Assembly (NCBI GenBank): GCA_947652605.1
Contig: OX393577.1
Coordinates: 23,625,466 to 23,689,465 of the forward strand
Reading direction: 5' to 3'
DNA: 64,000 bases
Source: Elmis aenea
Lineage: Eukaryota; Arthropoda; Insecta; Coleoptera; Elmidae
The notes below the pieces were generated by a model that saw nothing but the letters and a program-made list of their open reading frames with translations, had not been told where the DNA came from and did no database searches. The first letter of the stretch is position 1, and every line of letters begins with the position of its first letter. A program made the translations under genes and the position numbers. Positions 10,548 through 21,270 of the stretch are shown piece after piece.

Positions 10548-12488
10548 CAGTGGCGCGCCAGCAGTGTCCGGCGCCTGTGTGCAGAACTTTGGTTGGCGCC
10601 TATTTCCAGATTTTTGTACCAAAAAGTTAACGCAAAAAAAAAAAAAAAAAATCGTCGCCACTTGGTGTTTTGCTGCCCAGAAGTTAAGCCAAAAAAAACT
10701 ATGCAATTTGGTCTGCGCCACTGCCTGCGTCTACCTCTCGCCCAAAATACAAAATCACTTTATAAAAACGTATCAGTGAGTACAAATGAAATACGAAATA
10801 TATAAATTATAAATATATTGCACAAGCACTAGGAACACAATAAAATATATAAAAAACAATAAACAAACAAGAAGGGTACAAAAACATCAAATATCACTTG
10901 GAAGAAAATAAATTGCAGCTTATAGTTTTGCATAAATTAACAAATAATAGATAACAGAAAGAAAAATCATTAAATAAATTGAACTTTTCTAGCCTTCATT
11001 AGTGAAAATTTTTGAATAATATCGTGTATATCAAGTTTATTCAAAATATCTGACTCTATTGATATGATGGCAAGATTTGAAAGTCTGTCTTGCACCATTG
11101 TGGAGCGCAAGTAGTTTTTAATAATTTTTAGTTTAGAAAAAGAACGTTCCGCAGATGCTACAGATACCGGCAATGACAAAAAAATCCGAAGAGCAATTGT
11201 AAAGTTTGGATAAACTGTGATTAAGTCCTTTGAATATATAAACTGCATTATTTGATATACATCGTTTTTAAAATTAGCAATAAATGGTTGACAGTGTAAA
11301 ATTTCTTCACATAAATCGTCTCCGTCAATGTCTGAATTATTATGATGTGTTAATGTTTGTTGTAACTTTTTACAACATGATAATAAATGTTCTTTTTTTG
11401 TGAAGTACTTAACAAATACAAAAACTGAAATGAATTCATATGCTCTTTTAATAACGTAAATCTTTCCTGCAAATATGTTGCTGCTTGATCTATTATGCAG
11501 AGAAAAAAATTTACTTTAAATGAAATTTCAGGATCTACTATACTTTCATCTTCATGTTCGTAATCAAATTGTGTTGCCTTTTTACGTCGCCTCAGTGGTC
11601 TACTACAAAAAAATACAGATTGTGCGTCAAATGTTGCTGCAATTAATTTTGAGCTTTGTACAATTTCTTTGAAACTTTCATCAGACCTATAATCATTTAG
11701 AAACTTATTTAGATTATTCAATGCATTTAAAGCAAGTTGTAGATTCATAGATGAAGACTGACAAATTTTACTGACAAAATTCACTTTATTTAAAATATCA
11801 TACCAAACTCTAACACAACAAATAAATTTAAATGTAGCAATATTTTCACCTAGACACTTTGCCTGATATTTGGAAGCATTTTTATCTCTTTCTTCTTCCC
11901 GTTTTCTTTTATTTATTAAATTTTGAAACCCGGAAAGTTTATTTTTGTTTTTCTCTTGGGACATCTAATTAAAGAAAAAATACTCAATTGTAACAAATTT
12001 TATTACTACAATTCGAAATTTGAACACCCCACTTCGAGCCGATCACCACACTTCCATTTTATTAAAGTAAAACTAAGAAATTATTACGCTAAATGTACAC
12101 GAGAAAAGAATGAATAACTTACCTTAGTAGCTCTTAATTCAAATGTACTATTACTTCTATTTTCTCTAAACAACTGAAAGAAGTTAGGTTAGGTTTGCAT
12201 TATACTCGCCCTTATAACCGATTGGATGACATCAATCGTGTGTTTACGATCGTAAGCCGACTACTGGCGAAAACAGACCTATTGCGGAAATTTTACCTTT
12301 ATAAACTAGGCTCTGAATAAAATAAAATTTAATAAAAATGTAATTCATTTTTATATTGCACATTTAACTTAATGAATATTTTTTATTTTTTTTAATTTTT
12401 GTCCGTGAGCTGACATTTTTTTGGCGCCTTTACTATCCTGGCGCCTGTGTGCACCGCACACTTTGCACACTGTGTCGGCGCGCCCCTG
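10548..12488 (-). mobile_element. hAT element with perfect 8-bp target duplication, internally deleted
   Basis: The ends are CAGTGGCGCGCC at left and GGCGCGCCCCTG at right, an inverted pair with one mismatch. Subterminal GGCGCC and TGTGTGCA motifs occur at both ends. The element is flanked by the exact 8-bp duplication CGTAAATG, the hallmark length for hAT. At 1,941 bp it is shorter than a full element and carries a minus-strand transposase lacking its front half. It contains a poly-A run near 10625-10645. It looks relatively young, since the target duplication is perfect, although the transposase is already frameshifted. Confidence 0.9.
10970..11964 (-). pseudogene. hAT transposase (ZMYM1-like / DUF4371 type), truncated and frameshifted
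   Basis: The minus-strand reading starts MSQEKNKNKLSGFQNLINK at 11964. It jumps quickly to RVWYDILNKVNFVSKICQ and EHEDESIVDPEISFKVNFF, the region preceding the C-terminal dimerisation domain of ZMYM1-like hAT proteins. The N-terminal TTF-type zinc finger and most of the RNase-H-like catalytic fold are absent, consistent with an internal deletion. A frame change at the T7 run near 11393-11399 separates this from the C-terminal part, which reads CEEILHCQPFIANF and then the dimerisation motif YPNFTIALRIFLSLPVSVAS-AERSFSKLKIIKNYLRS, ending near 10970. In a live element this protein cuts and joins the element's ends; here it cannot. Family recognition is strong, the exact subfamily less so. Confidence 0.85.
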
Positions 12489-12496
12489 CGTAAATG
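12489..12496. repeat. hAT target-site duplication, right (CGTAAATG)
   Basis: Exact partner of 10540-10547, directly after the terminal CCCCTG. Confidence 0.9.
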
Positions 12497-12769
12497 TATC
12501 ATTTTGTGAAACGACTGCAAATGTCGTTTTACGAATTGCACAATCTGTAGAACATGCTGCAGCTATTAGGAGGATTTTACTGAACTTGCAGTTGTTAAAT
12601 TATATCCATTGAATAGCAGAAAGCGATGACAAATTTTGCATAATAATCGTAGCGAATTTATCCCGATTAACCTAATACGTGCAGAAGGATCATTGCATTT
12701 TTTATTTTGCGGTATGCCCATACCCGCTAATCAAACATTTATACAGAAATTGAAGGTTTAAAATAATAT

Positions 12770-13350
12770 TTTTGTATTCAGTATAAAAAAGGCTTTAAGT
12801 AACTTTTTGCTTTAAATTGATGGTTTGAAGAATGTGCATTGTATTGCTCTAACATTGTTTAATATTTTTTTATACTATTAAGCTCATGGCTAAACTTTTA
12901 AATTTTTGACAAATAAAAGTTCCAAGGTTGTATATACCCTTACAAAAAAATTTAATATTTGAAAAAGCTGTAAAAATATTTTTAATCGGTTTGTAAATGA
13001 ATTGGCAGTCGTTATGCTTACTCTAATGTTGTTTTACTACTTCTACAAAAAATAGAGCTATAAAAAAATAATTTTAATCTATTTCTGAAGAAATTTGTAG
13101 TCGTTGTGCATTGCTGTAATATTGTTTAACACTTCTACAAACAATAGAGCCTATAGCAAAATTTTTAAATTGGTTATAGAAAAAAGATCCGAGGGCAAAT
13201 TTTCAAAAACTTTATCATGGTTTCTGAACGATTTGATGGTCGTTATGTATAGCATAAATGTTGCTTAACATTTCTAGATTTCTACAAACAGTTAGGCCCA
13301 TAGAAAAACTTTTTGCGTTAAATCGATGGTTTCAAGAATGTGCTCTTCAA
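12770..13350. repeat. Degenerate tandem repeat array 1 (units of about 90-170 bp)
   Basis: Recurring landmarks are 'TTGGCAGTCGTTATGC' or 'TTTGTAGTCGTTGTGC' (13005, 13097, and a weaker 13236), each followed by 'CT.TAATGTTGTTT', 'CTTCTACAAA.AATAGAG', 'ATAGCAAA' and 'AATTTTTGA'. The same unit forms arrays at 19985-20600, 21271-21640, 39995-40280 and, in diverged form, 51290-51800. No coding potential. Confidence 0.65.
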
Positions 13351-14102
13351 CTTTTCCGTTGACCGTGTGGACTTAAAAAAATATATGATTTTCTCCACGG
13401 TATATTGTTTCTATGGGTTTTGGGTTCAATTTAATTTCGTAGGACATTAAGGAATTATCTGAAAAATGTATTTGTAAATTTTATTTTAATATGTATTTAT
13501 TAATTTATTTATTTCACAAAAAACGGCGCTTAACCATTTTCTCAATTCGAATCCCCTATTTAAAATTTAATTAAAAGTATTAAATGTCTAATAAAGATTT
13601 GTGACAGGTTGACATTGACACTTGCTGTGTTGTATGCTCTGTGCAGTATTTTCCTGAAAATAGCACCAAACTTTAAATAATTCACATTGGCGCAATATCA
13701 CAATAATTTTAATTATGGGAAAATTTATTTTGTAAATATAGGTCTTTTTAATTAGTGATTGAAAACGTTGTCATCGTAAATATGACATCTAAGTCTTTTA
13801 GCATAAGTAGTTTTTGAATAAAGAACCTTCACAAAACAATATAGAATTTGTGTATACAATAGTACTAAATCAATTTTATTTTCAGAAACTGTTTCGGATC
13901 TTCACAAAACGTGTACTTCCGTCTGGCATGCCTAAATAGTTGGGAAATCGTTTCCTGTCTGTGATAAGGTAAGATATTTTTTTTGTTTAACTTTTCTCCT
14001 GCGCTACACACTTTGCTCGTGTGATATACTGTAACAGGCAATAAACATTAACGTACTTTTTATTGCTTTCACCAAAATGCAGTTTATTTTTATTCGAAAT
14101 TG
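13351..14102. other. No gene recognised
   Basis: AT-rich. No family motif, long inverted repeat or array was seen. Confidence 0.4.
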
Positions 14103-14821
14103 TGACAAGATAGGGTCACGATACGTTGTTGCTAGAATTTGATTAAGGCTGTGTTAATTCTTGTATCAAGTACATCAAAACTAAATGTTTTCCAGAGTTA
14201 TACGTGCCACTGGCCATTTCCTTGGGAAAAATAGGGAAAACAACTGAAAAATTGGTAAAAAAAAGTCACTTTTGCAATCGCGTTGGCCATGAAACTGTCA
14301 GAGACAAAATCGAAATTTTTCTATTTACCAATGCTCGCATCCTTTGTATGTAAAATGGTGCAAAATTTTGAAAAATCTTGAACGGTTCTGGAGAAAAACG
14401 TCAAAACAAAACCCCAGCATAAGCGCTATAATTTGAGAAGTTGTGGTATATCTGTATAACTATATCTATGCGACTTGCATAGGCGTTTAACATAGGAAAA
14501 ACCGTTTTTACAAAGGCCTCGTTTTTCGCGTTTTTCTCCGGAACCGTTTAAGATTTTTTCAAAAACTTTGCACCATTTTACTTTGCAAAGGGTGCTCGCA
14601 TTGGCAAATAGAAAAATTTCGATTTTGTCATTGGCGGTTTCATGGCCAACGCGATCGCAAAAATTACTTTTATTATTCAACTTTTCAGTTTTTCCCCTAT
14701 TTTTCCGAAGAGAATGGCCAGTGACACGTATAACTCTTGTTCTTGATGCAATAAACACAGCCTTGATCAAATCCGACAACATATCGTGACCTTCCATGTG
14801 AGCCCTATTTGAGTCTTGTCA
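14103..14821. mobile_element. 0.7-kb hairpin (long inverted-repeat) element
   Basis: The two halves are inverted copies. Left GGTCACGATACGTTGTTGC, AGGCTGTGTTAATTCTTG, GCCACTGGCCATT, GCGTTGGCCATGAAACTGTC and AAATGGTGCAAAATTTTG pair with right-hand complements ending CAACATATCGTGACC, with outer TGACAAGA / TCTTGTCA. Arms are about 300 bp with a loop around 14440-14480. The opposed ORFs of 123 and 73 codons are arm readings, not genes. Superfamily unknown; no clear target duplication. Confidence 0.7.
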
Positions 14822-14897
14822 GTTAATACGTCGCAAATTATCTAAAGTGTATTCATTGCATTTAGGGGTGAACCATATCAAAATCTTTATATAGAAT

Positions 14898-15793
14898 CAG
14901 TGGCGTAGTTAGAGTTTGTGCCGCCCGGGGCGGTCCCTGAATTTGCCGCCCCTCTAAATAAGAGTAGCCAACTCTTGTTAAAAATTTTAGATGTTTAAAC
15001 GTGTTTTAATGCAAAGTTAGATAATGTAGAGTAGTTTACCATCACCCAAAATTACAGTTTTACGGCAGAACACTTTCTGTATTTTATTTGTTTTAATCAG
15101 ATCGCCCCCATCTTCACGAAATTATTTTTAATAAGAGTAAAAACTTTCACTGATAGTTTCCATTTAGGTAAAGGAACATATACATAATATATTTAGCAAT
15201 ATTAGCCTTGCCTAGCTACGACGCCAAATATAATATAAATGATAAAGGATTTTGTATACCTGTAAAATTAATTATCACAAACAAGTACCTAATGAAAAAT
15301 CGTCTTTTTTTGGTGCCCTATGATTTAAAAGTTGTCTTACCACTGTTCGAAACTTTTGTACATCTCCATTTACAAATAATTAGACGAACGTTATTGCAAT
15401 GCGACGATTGGTTAATATAAAAAGGGATTTATACCTCAAACCAAATGTCTGCAATAGAACGAAGTGAAAAATCCCTTTCACAATAGAGTTTAAAACTGCA
15501 TGGAATTTAATGCCTAACATAATGAAATGTTGGTACCCTATCATAAATTTTATTACTTGTAATTTCTGCTGTTACAAGGGGGCGGGTTTTCAGTGAAGCA
15601 CGGTCAAGTAGTCCGTTTTATCCTCTAACTTCGACAAGAATTCCTTTTTTTAAATTAATTTTTATGAATTTAATAGCGCCAGTGCCGGTACTGATTATTA
15701 TATCTATTGTTTCTTCATTACCCCGAGATTTTCATTTTTACCCCATTTGGGTAGATTAAAAGTGCCGCCCCAAAAATAAGTGCCGCCCGGCTA
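14898..15793. mobile_element. hAT-like non-autonomous element, copy 1 (right tip eroded)
   Basis: Begins CAGTGGCGTAGTTAGAGTTT. The body, in inverse orientation, matches 53799-55048: 'GGGACTGCCCC / GGCGGTCCCTGAATTTGCCG', 'AAAGTTAGATAATGTAGAGTA', 'ACTTTCACTGATAGTTTCCA', 'CCCCGAGATTTTCATTTTTA'. The right tip stops at AAGTGCCGCCCGG, short of the terminal CAGTAG seen in the sister copy. Relative to that copy it has about 300 extra bases at about 15358-15655 and lacks the Helitron found there. Confidence 0.7.
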
Positions 15794-17494
15794 ATATTTT
15801 GCCAAGAATTTATGAGTAGGAACTAAATTAGAATTAGAATATATGGTAAACGTAAATATTTTTGAAATCACCGTGTATTTCGTTGTTAAACTTTTCTCTT
15901 TGGGTTTTGCATTTATTAAAGGACTATTTAAGTTGAATAAACACATATTTTTATTTCGCTCTTTATCAAAAAAAAACTTTTGGTATAAGAAAAAATGATG
16001 TCAAACTTTTTAGAATTCATTTATTATTTCAACTTGAACTAAATGCCTTATCTCATTTAATAACATAGATTTTTTGAGATATATAAGAAACGACATAAAA
16101 CCTTCAGCATTTTTTTAATCGACCTAACCAGCATAATTCATTTACTTATCATCATCATATATTATATTGAGATTAGATATTTTTTTATGCGCAGACATAA
16201 CTGATATTATTAATGGGTGACAGACTAATTTTAAACTTTGCGGTCATCGAGTAACGATGTCTTTCAACTCCTTATCAAACATAATTTTGAAATTTATAGT
16301 CTCGTTCGTGCATTGAAGCTATCTAATCATTCTTGAAACGGGATAAGGGATGTGAGGTATACGTTGGATCATGGGTTTAGTGATAGACGAGCGGTATAGA
16401 TTACAAGATAGTATCGCCTTGTCGAAAGAGGAGTGTGGTCAAACAGAGGAATATATCAGTAGGCCATGATTAATACTTCAATCTCTGCTGTTGGATCGTA
16501 GAGCGTTACAAATGTTTCCAGGACGTTCATCTTGGACGTCCCAGACCACTGTCTCAGTCAAGCTAAATTAGAAATTTTAAAAAGTCAATTTTTAGCCATT
16601 ACGTTTCGCTGCAATCGTGTTGCATTGCTCATTCATTAAGTATTTTAAGTTGTGTTTTATTTAGATTAAAAATGTTTGTCTATTGAAGTGTATACTAAAA
16701 CTAACGTCTACAGTTTTAAAACAATTTTTATAGCAATAAAGAAATTCAGCAACGTCGGAATGACGACAGGGACTAGAGCTTGTAATAGGGGAGGATATTG
16801 GTCTAGAGTCTAAAGGGTCGTTTGTTTTAAAATAGGTTATTTTTTTACGACTTTTTGTAAGGGTGCTCTATATGTGTCACATATTTTAATGTATCAATTA
16901 CAGCCATGCAAAGGATTTGAAAGAATATTAACTGGGTGTAATAAAATTTACGAGCACAATTTTTTGTTAACGATTTTTTCTCTGTAAATACAAACCCTAT
17001 AACGATCTTCTAAAGATTTTAATAATTAAATATACAAACACAAGTGTACTTTAATAATAGATATAAAAAAATCGTTTCGTATTCTCAAATTTCGTGTAAA
17101 TTGAGGACAGTTGAAAATTAAAAAATAAAAAAATAAAAAGTTGCTTGTTTAGTTTGGCTTGTAACAAACTGCTGTAAACAAATTATGATTTGCAATTTTA
17201 AAAAATAATTTTTGGTGTAAATAGTTTGCTATAAAATTATAAATGTTTAATATAAAATTTAATGTATGTGTTTTAATAAATATTTAAATTTGCTATAAAA
17301 AAATATACAAACTTTATAAAAAGTACAATCTTTGCAATACGTAACCTCACATTTACTCATGGTCGTATCAAATTGCGCTTTTATTTCGTTTAAATAAATA
17401 AAAACTACCTGCCTTAAAAGGCAAGGGCAGTAGTAAAGTGTCAAATTATTGTTCTGAAGAATGAAAAGAAGATTTTGGAAAACGTAGTTGTAGG
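15794..17494. other. No gene recognised
   Basis: AT-rich sequence without recognisable coding or inverted-repeat structure. The last part (17259-17444) has only a chance minus-strand ORF. Confidence 0.4.
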
Positions 17495-17577
17495 TACCTG
17501 AAGAAAATATTGATCCTATGATCGCCTATGAGATTTGTTACGATAATAAAGAATTTAGGTTTTTTATGTCGTCAAAA

Positions 17578-17916
17578 TAGTTATTTATGTATCAAGGCCA
17601 AAAAGTACGTTTTGGCCGAGGTGCATATTACATTTTTTGTGCGATCGAATTAAAAACAATTTAAATTTTTAGTAATTTTCAAAATTATAGGTTAGAAACT
17701 ACGTGACATTCTGTCACTGACAGATGACGGCGTATGTACTGCATTACCGGCCCTCTCCTTAGCAACGGCCGTAAAAGTTACTTTTTCGGCCGTTGCTAAG
17801 GGTAACGGCTTGAAAAGTAACATTTACGGCCGTTGCTAAGGATAGGGCCGGTAATGCAGTACTTTATGTTGCTAACGCGTCCGTCAAACAGCTGTTTCTA
17901 GTACGATCGCACAAAA
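17578..17916 (-). mobile_element. Helentron-like short element (HINE-like), copy 1
   Basis: 339 bp, beginning TAGTTATTTATGTATCAAGG and ending CGATCGCACAAAA on the plus strand. Read on the minus strand it has the layout described for Helentron-derived elements: a terminal TTTTGTGCGATCG at the 5' end, an inverted CGATCGCACAAAA near the 3' end (plus 17634-17646), then a hairpin made by GGCCAAAA and TTTTGGCC (17601-17622) just before the 3' tip. No target duplication is evident, and insertion falls within an A-tract (A|A). The middle holds an inverted repeat built on CGGCCGTTGCTAAGG. It interrupts the MULE transposase reading frame. Confidence 0.7.
17735..17868. repeat. Internal inverted repeat with CGGCCGTTGCTAAGG units
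   Basis: TACTGCATTACCGGCCC...TTAGCAACGGCCGTAA is inverted as TTACGGCCGTTGCTAAGG...GGGCCGGTAATGCAGTA, with a third CGGCCGTTGCTAAGG between them. The same motifs are in copy 3 (48495-48575) and, in reduced form, copy 2 (34655-34725). Confidence 0.75.
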
Positions 17917-17952
17917 AAGCTTTTACAACATGCATTACTGTCTGAACATATA

Positions 17953-19162
17953 CAGGGTGGACCAAATTCGAATGTTTTACGGGGTATTTCGGTTACCGCA
18001 ATAGATAGCGAAAATCTGATTTCGGTCTCTTGGGCTATTTTTTTGAGAAAATAACGCCTATGCAATCATATTTTTTCTATCGGATTCCATTTTGGCACTA
18101 CAGTCGAAAAATGAAATTTCATCAGTTTTGAAAATTTGCTACAACTTCTCTATTTATTAAATTAGAACAAAATGTTATATAGGTTTTTTATACAGATTTT
18201 TATGCTTAATTGAAAAACAAATTTTTTTTTAGCCATCTTGACTTTCGAGATATGGAGTAAACTTTTATATTTTTAAATGGAAACCCTAGTCGGCCATGAC
18301 TTTATGTGAAAGAGTATTTTTTTAGCTTTTCAAAAATATATAATTTTATATATTTGTTGCAAAAAATAACGAATATATGGCCAATTTTGTAAAAATTCGA
18401 TCATCAAAGTTTGCCATGATTTTGTAAACAAGTGATGTTTGCAATTATTAAACAACAAGACGTCACTGCCAAGTAAATTTTGCAGCAACCGCTACGTTTT
18501 TATCACTTACAAAGTAATATTCTAACATATTAAACTTTTCAAAAAGTTCAAATTGCGCCATGTTCACAATACCACAATAAACAGTTATAATTATAAAATA
18601 CAAAAGAATACACGGATTTGCTTTAAAGTTGACAAATGTACTTCAAAATGACGTTTAGTTGTTTAATTGCAAACGTCACTTGTTTACGAAATCATGGCAA
18701 TTTTCGATGATCGAATTTTTACAAAATTGGCCATATCTCGGTTATTTTTTGCAACAAATATATAAAGCTATATATTTTTGAAAAGCTAAAAAAATACTCT
18801 TTTACATAAAATCATGGCCAACTAGGGTTTTCATTTAAAAAAATGTAAGTTTAATCTATATCTCGAAAGTCAAGATGGCCAGAAAAATGTGCTTTTGTTT
18901 TTCAATTAAGCATAAAGATCTGGATGAAAAACCTATATAACATTTTGTTTAAATTTAATAAATAGAGAAGTTATAGCAAAATTTCATAAATGATGAAATT
19001 TCAATTTTCGTCTGTAGTGCCAAAATGGAATCCGATAGAAAAAATCTGATTGCATAGGCGTTATTTTCTCAAAAAAATAGCCCAAGAGACCGAAATCAGA
19101 TTTTCGCTATCTATTACGGTAACCGAGACACCCCCTAAAACATTCGAATTTGGTCCACTCTG
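17953..19162. mobile_element. Family A long inverted-repeat element, copy 2 (complete)
   Basis: Starts CAGGGTGGACCAAATTCGAA after TA (17951-17952) and ends TTCGAATTTGGTCCACTCTG before TA (19163-19164). The arms are about 480 bp each and nearly perfect, running inward through 'GGTTACCGCAATAGATAGCG', 'TTTCGAGATATGGAGTAAAC', 'AAAATTCGATCATC' and 'CACTTGTTTAC'. The loop is about 220 bp. No transposase is present. It sits inside the MULE transposase fragment. Confidence 0.85.
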
Positions 19163-19343
19163 TACATGCAGATGCAACCTATAAACTAAATTGGCACGGA
19201 TTTCGAGTCCTTATGATAGGTACAAGTGATCGTTATCGATCTTTTCATAGTTTTGGAATTTCAGTTTGTAGTTCAGGAACAACAGATGATTTTAGATTCG
19301 TCTTTAGCTCCTTAATTAATAATGTTATTAAAATACGTAAAAA

Positions 19344-19365
19344 CCTGACCTGACCTAACCTAACC
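19344..19365. repeat. Short telomere-like tract (two CCTGA, two CCTAA units)
   Basis: Two CCTGA and two CCTAA units in a row, then CC. These complement TCAGG (telomere unit of some beetles) and TTAGG (common insect unit). Too short to mean more than a chance or capture event. Confidence 0.5.
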
Positions 19366-19984
19366 TTTTTTTTAAGCAAAAATAAAAATATTTACTGATT
19401 TTTCTATTTTTGAAAACAAATTTTATTATTTTTATAGTCTTTATTAATTATGTATGTAGGTATATTGTTTCTTAAGTTTTTTAGTAAACAAATGTTTTTT
19501 ATAGCAAAAAATATTAACATATTTCAAGCATTTAATTTGTACTCGTTTGGTTTAAGTTTACTTTTAGCTAATATTTTCGCTTTATTGCCAAGAAACATTC
19601 AGTTAAAGTTTGTTTTCTTGTGGTGTACTATTTGTCCGGTTTTTCAAATAAGTACTCGAGTCTATCTAATAAGATGTTAAGTGTCTTGTAAAAATGTCTC
19701 TGTCGTTCTTTATAACTCGATTTACATATATGGAATGTTATTGTCATCTCGGTCGTGTAAATATCCATGGTTAGTTTATAATTATGTGTCTGTACAATAT
19801 TTACCGAGAACGTGCACGAAGACAACACGTATTTTACGTTAGCTCGTGCTTGCGATATTCCCATTTTACGGATAAGTTCTAATTTCATGGTGCAATTATC
19901 TTAGCACAATGGGATTTTTGAAAAATGTTCACATAAATATGGTTGTGTTATTGTATAGTAACGTTATAATGATCTGGTACTATT
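19366..19984. other. No recognised gene; two opposed unplaced ORFs
   Basis: Plus 19450-19680 (76 codons, hydrophobic) and minus 19628-19888 (86 codons) show no family motif. Composition matches surrounding AT-rich sequence. Probably chance. Confidence 0.4.
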
Positions 19985-20600
19985 TGCTTGTATTATAAAA
20001 TTATTTGGAGAGCTATAAAAATTATTTTTAATCGGTTTCTGGTTGAATTGGTAGTCGTTATGCTTACTCTAATGTTGTTTCACCACTTCTACAAAAAATA
20101 GAGCCCATAGCAAATTTTTCAAAATTGTTGACAGGAAAAGTTCCTAGGGTTACACTAGACAAATTTTAAAAAAATTGAAGAGCGATAAAAAATAATTTTA
20201 ATCTATTTCTGAAGGAATTTGTAGTCGTTGTGCATAACTGTAATATTGTTTAACACTTCTACAAACAATACAGGCCATAGCAAATTTTTTAAATTGGTAA
20301 TAGAAAAAAGATCAGGGTTACAATCGACAAAAATTCAAAAATTTTGAAGACCTATTAAAAATGATTTCAATCTATTCCTGAATGAGTTGGTAGTCGTTGT
20401 GCATAACTCTAATATTTTTAACATTTCTACAAACAATAGAGCCTATAGCAACATTTTCAAATTGGTTTTAGAAAAAATATCCTAGAGTTACACGTGGCAA
20501 ATTTTCAAAAATTTTATCATTGGTTTTTGAACGATTTGATGGTCGTTGTGTACAGCATAAATGTTGCTTAACATTTTTACACACAGTAAAGCCCATAGAA
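19985..20600. repeat. Degenerate tandem repeat array 2, left part
   Basis: 'GTAGTCGTT' landmarks at 20051, 20221, 20390 and (as TGGTCGTT) about 20540 give periods of about 170, 169 and 150. Each unit contains AACACTTCTACAAA, AATAGAGCC.ATAGCAAA and AATTTTCAAAA. The last unit is cut by a LINE insertion; the array resumes at 21271. Confidence 0.75.
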
Positions 20601-21270
20601 GTCGGAAGTAAACTCAGGACTTGTTCTTAACGGCATACTAAACGTGCTGGCAAGCAGGAATAATGTTAAACTGGTATGGTGCCCAGGGCACACTAATATA
20701 CCAGGGAACGAGAAGGCAGACAGCCTCGCCAAAATTGGCAGCGAGACACCTTTCTTCCGACCAGAACCTGTAGTTGGCACATCCTACGGAACAGCTAAGC
20801 GGTGTCTTAATGACTTTATAATACATGGACAAAATGCTCATTGGAAAAAAGTTGGAAGACAAGCCCATTTTATCCTGTAAATGGACTCAAAAGAAAAGAC
20901 AGAAGAAATGCTCAGGATGAGCAGACATCGGAGCAACCACAGGACTCGTCACAGGACACTGTGGGCTAAACAAACACTTCTAAATTATAGGGCTCTCAGA
21001 GACCGATACATGCAGAGGATGTGGGAAGAAGAAGAAATTCCACGCGTAATATGCCAGTGTGAAGGATTCACACCCTATCGACGTACATTTCTAGGGATGG
21101 AAAAAGCCATCCAAGAAGAGTTAAGGAAAACACCCTTAAGAAAATCCTAGAGTTTTTTAAAAACACAGGGCTTCTTTAAGGGGCCATCACCAGAGGGTAC
21201 AATAGACCAATAAGTCGCAGTACAGGAACCCGAAAGGGGACCACCTCCGCGGAAATAATAATAAAAAAAT
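20601..21270 (+). pseudogene. 5'-truncated non-LTR retrotransposon (RNase H domain and 3' end)
   Basis: Reads GLVLNGILNVLASRNNVKLV, WCPGHTNIPGNEKADSLAKI and GSETPFFRPEPVVG. This is the RNase H C-terminal part of I/R1/Jockey-like LINEs, including the (V/C)PGH...GNEKAD block with its catalytic Asp. It continues, frameshifted, with TTGLVTGHCGLNKHF, the zinc-knuckle region (CRGCG / CQCEGF) and a 3' tail GGAAATAATAATAAAAAAAT. The insertion is flanked by an imperfect 10-bp duplication, GCCCATAGAA (20591-20600) and GCCCATGGAA (21273-21282), the second derived from the repeat-array unit. This supports target-primed insertion and 5' truncation. Frameshifts and stops show it is dead. Confidence 0.85.

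Larger units (their letters stand above)
17495..19350 (+). pseudogene. MULE (FAR1-like) transposase-domain fragment, split by two insertions
   Basis: Three pieces read as one protein when the inserts are skipped. 17495-17577 gives VPEENIDPMIAYEICYDNKE then FRFFMSSK. 17917-17950 continues KLLQHALLSEHI. 19163-19340 gives HADATYKLNWHGFRVLMIG, then TSDRYRSFHSFGISVCSSG and TTDDFRFVFSSL. This matches the MULE transposase core found in many insect FAR1-like proteins. The HADATYKLNW segment carries the expected first catalytic Asp, followed by VLxxGTSDxxxxFHPFG-like sequence. The pieces are separated by a Helentron-like insert (17578-17916) and a family A element (17953-19162). Sequence after about 19353 no longer reads. 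It is an old transposase or transposase-derived gene fragment, now destroyed. Confidence 0.8.

Noticed and set aside
10260..10805. Overlapping ORFs of 153, 86 and 86 codons around 10260-10805 as genes
   Set aside because: They run across the family D right arm, a poly-A/poly-T tract and the left end of the hAT element on both strands. They have no family motif and are explained by the repeats.
14426..14797. 123-codon minus-strand ORF (and its plus-strand partner) as a gene
   Set aside because: Both are readings of the arms of the 14103-14821 hairpin.
17890..17905. CTAG after the AAACAGCTGTTT palindrome as a canonical Helitron 3' end
   Set aside because: All three copies continue identically for about 16 bases beyond CTAG, to the shared end CGATCGCACAAAA, so CTAG is internal.
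17574..17920. 4-bp AAAA target duplication for the Helentron-like family
   Set aside because: Possible for copies 1 and 3, but copy 2 has ATAA on its left and A6 on its right. An element ending CACAAAA with no duplication explains all three.
19450..19888. Opposed 76- and 86-codon ORFs as genes
   Set aside because: No family motif, overlapping on opposite strands, and hydrophobic low-complexity composition typical of AT-rich chance frames.
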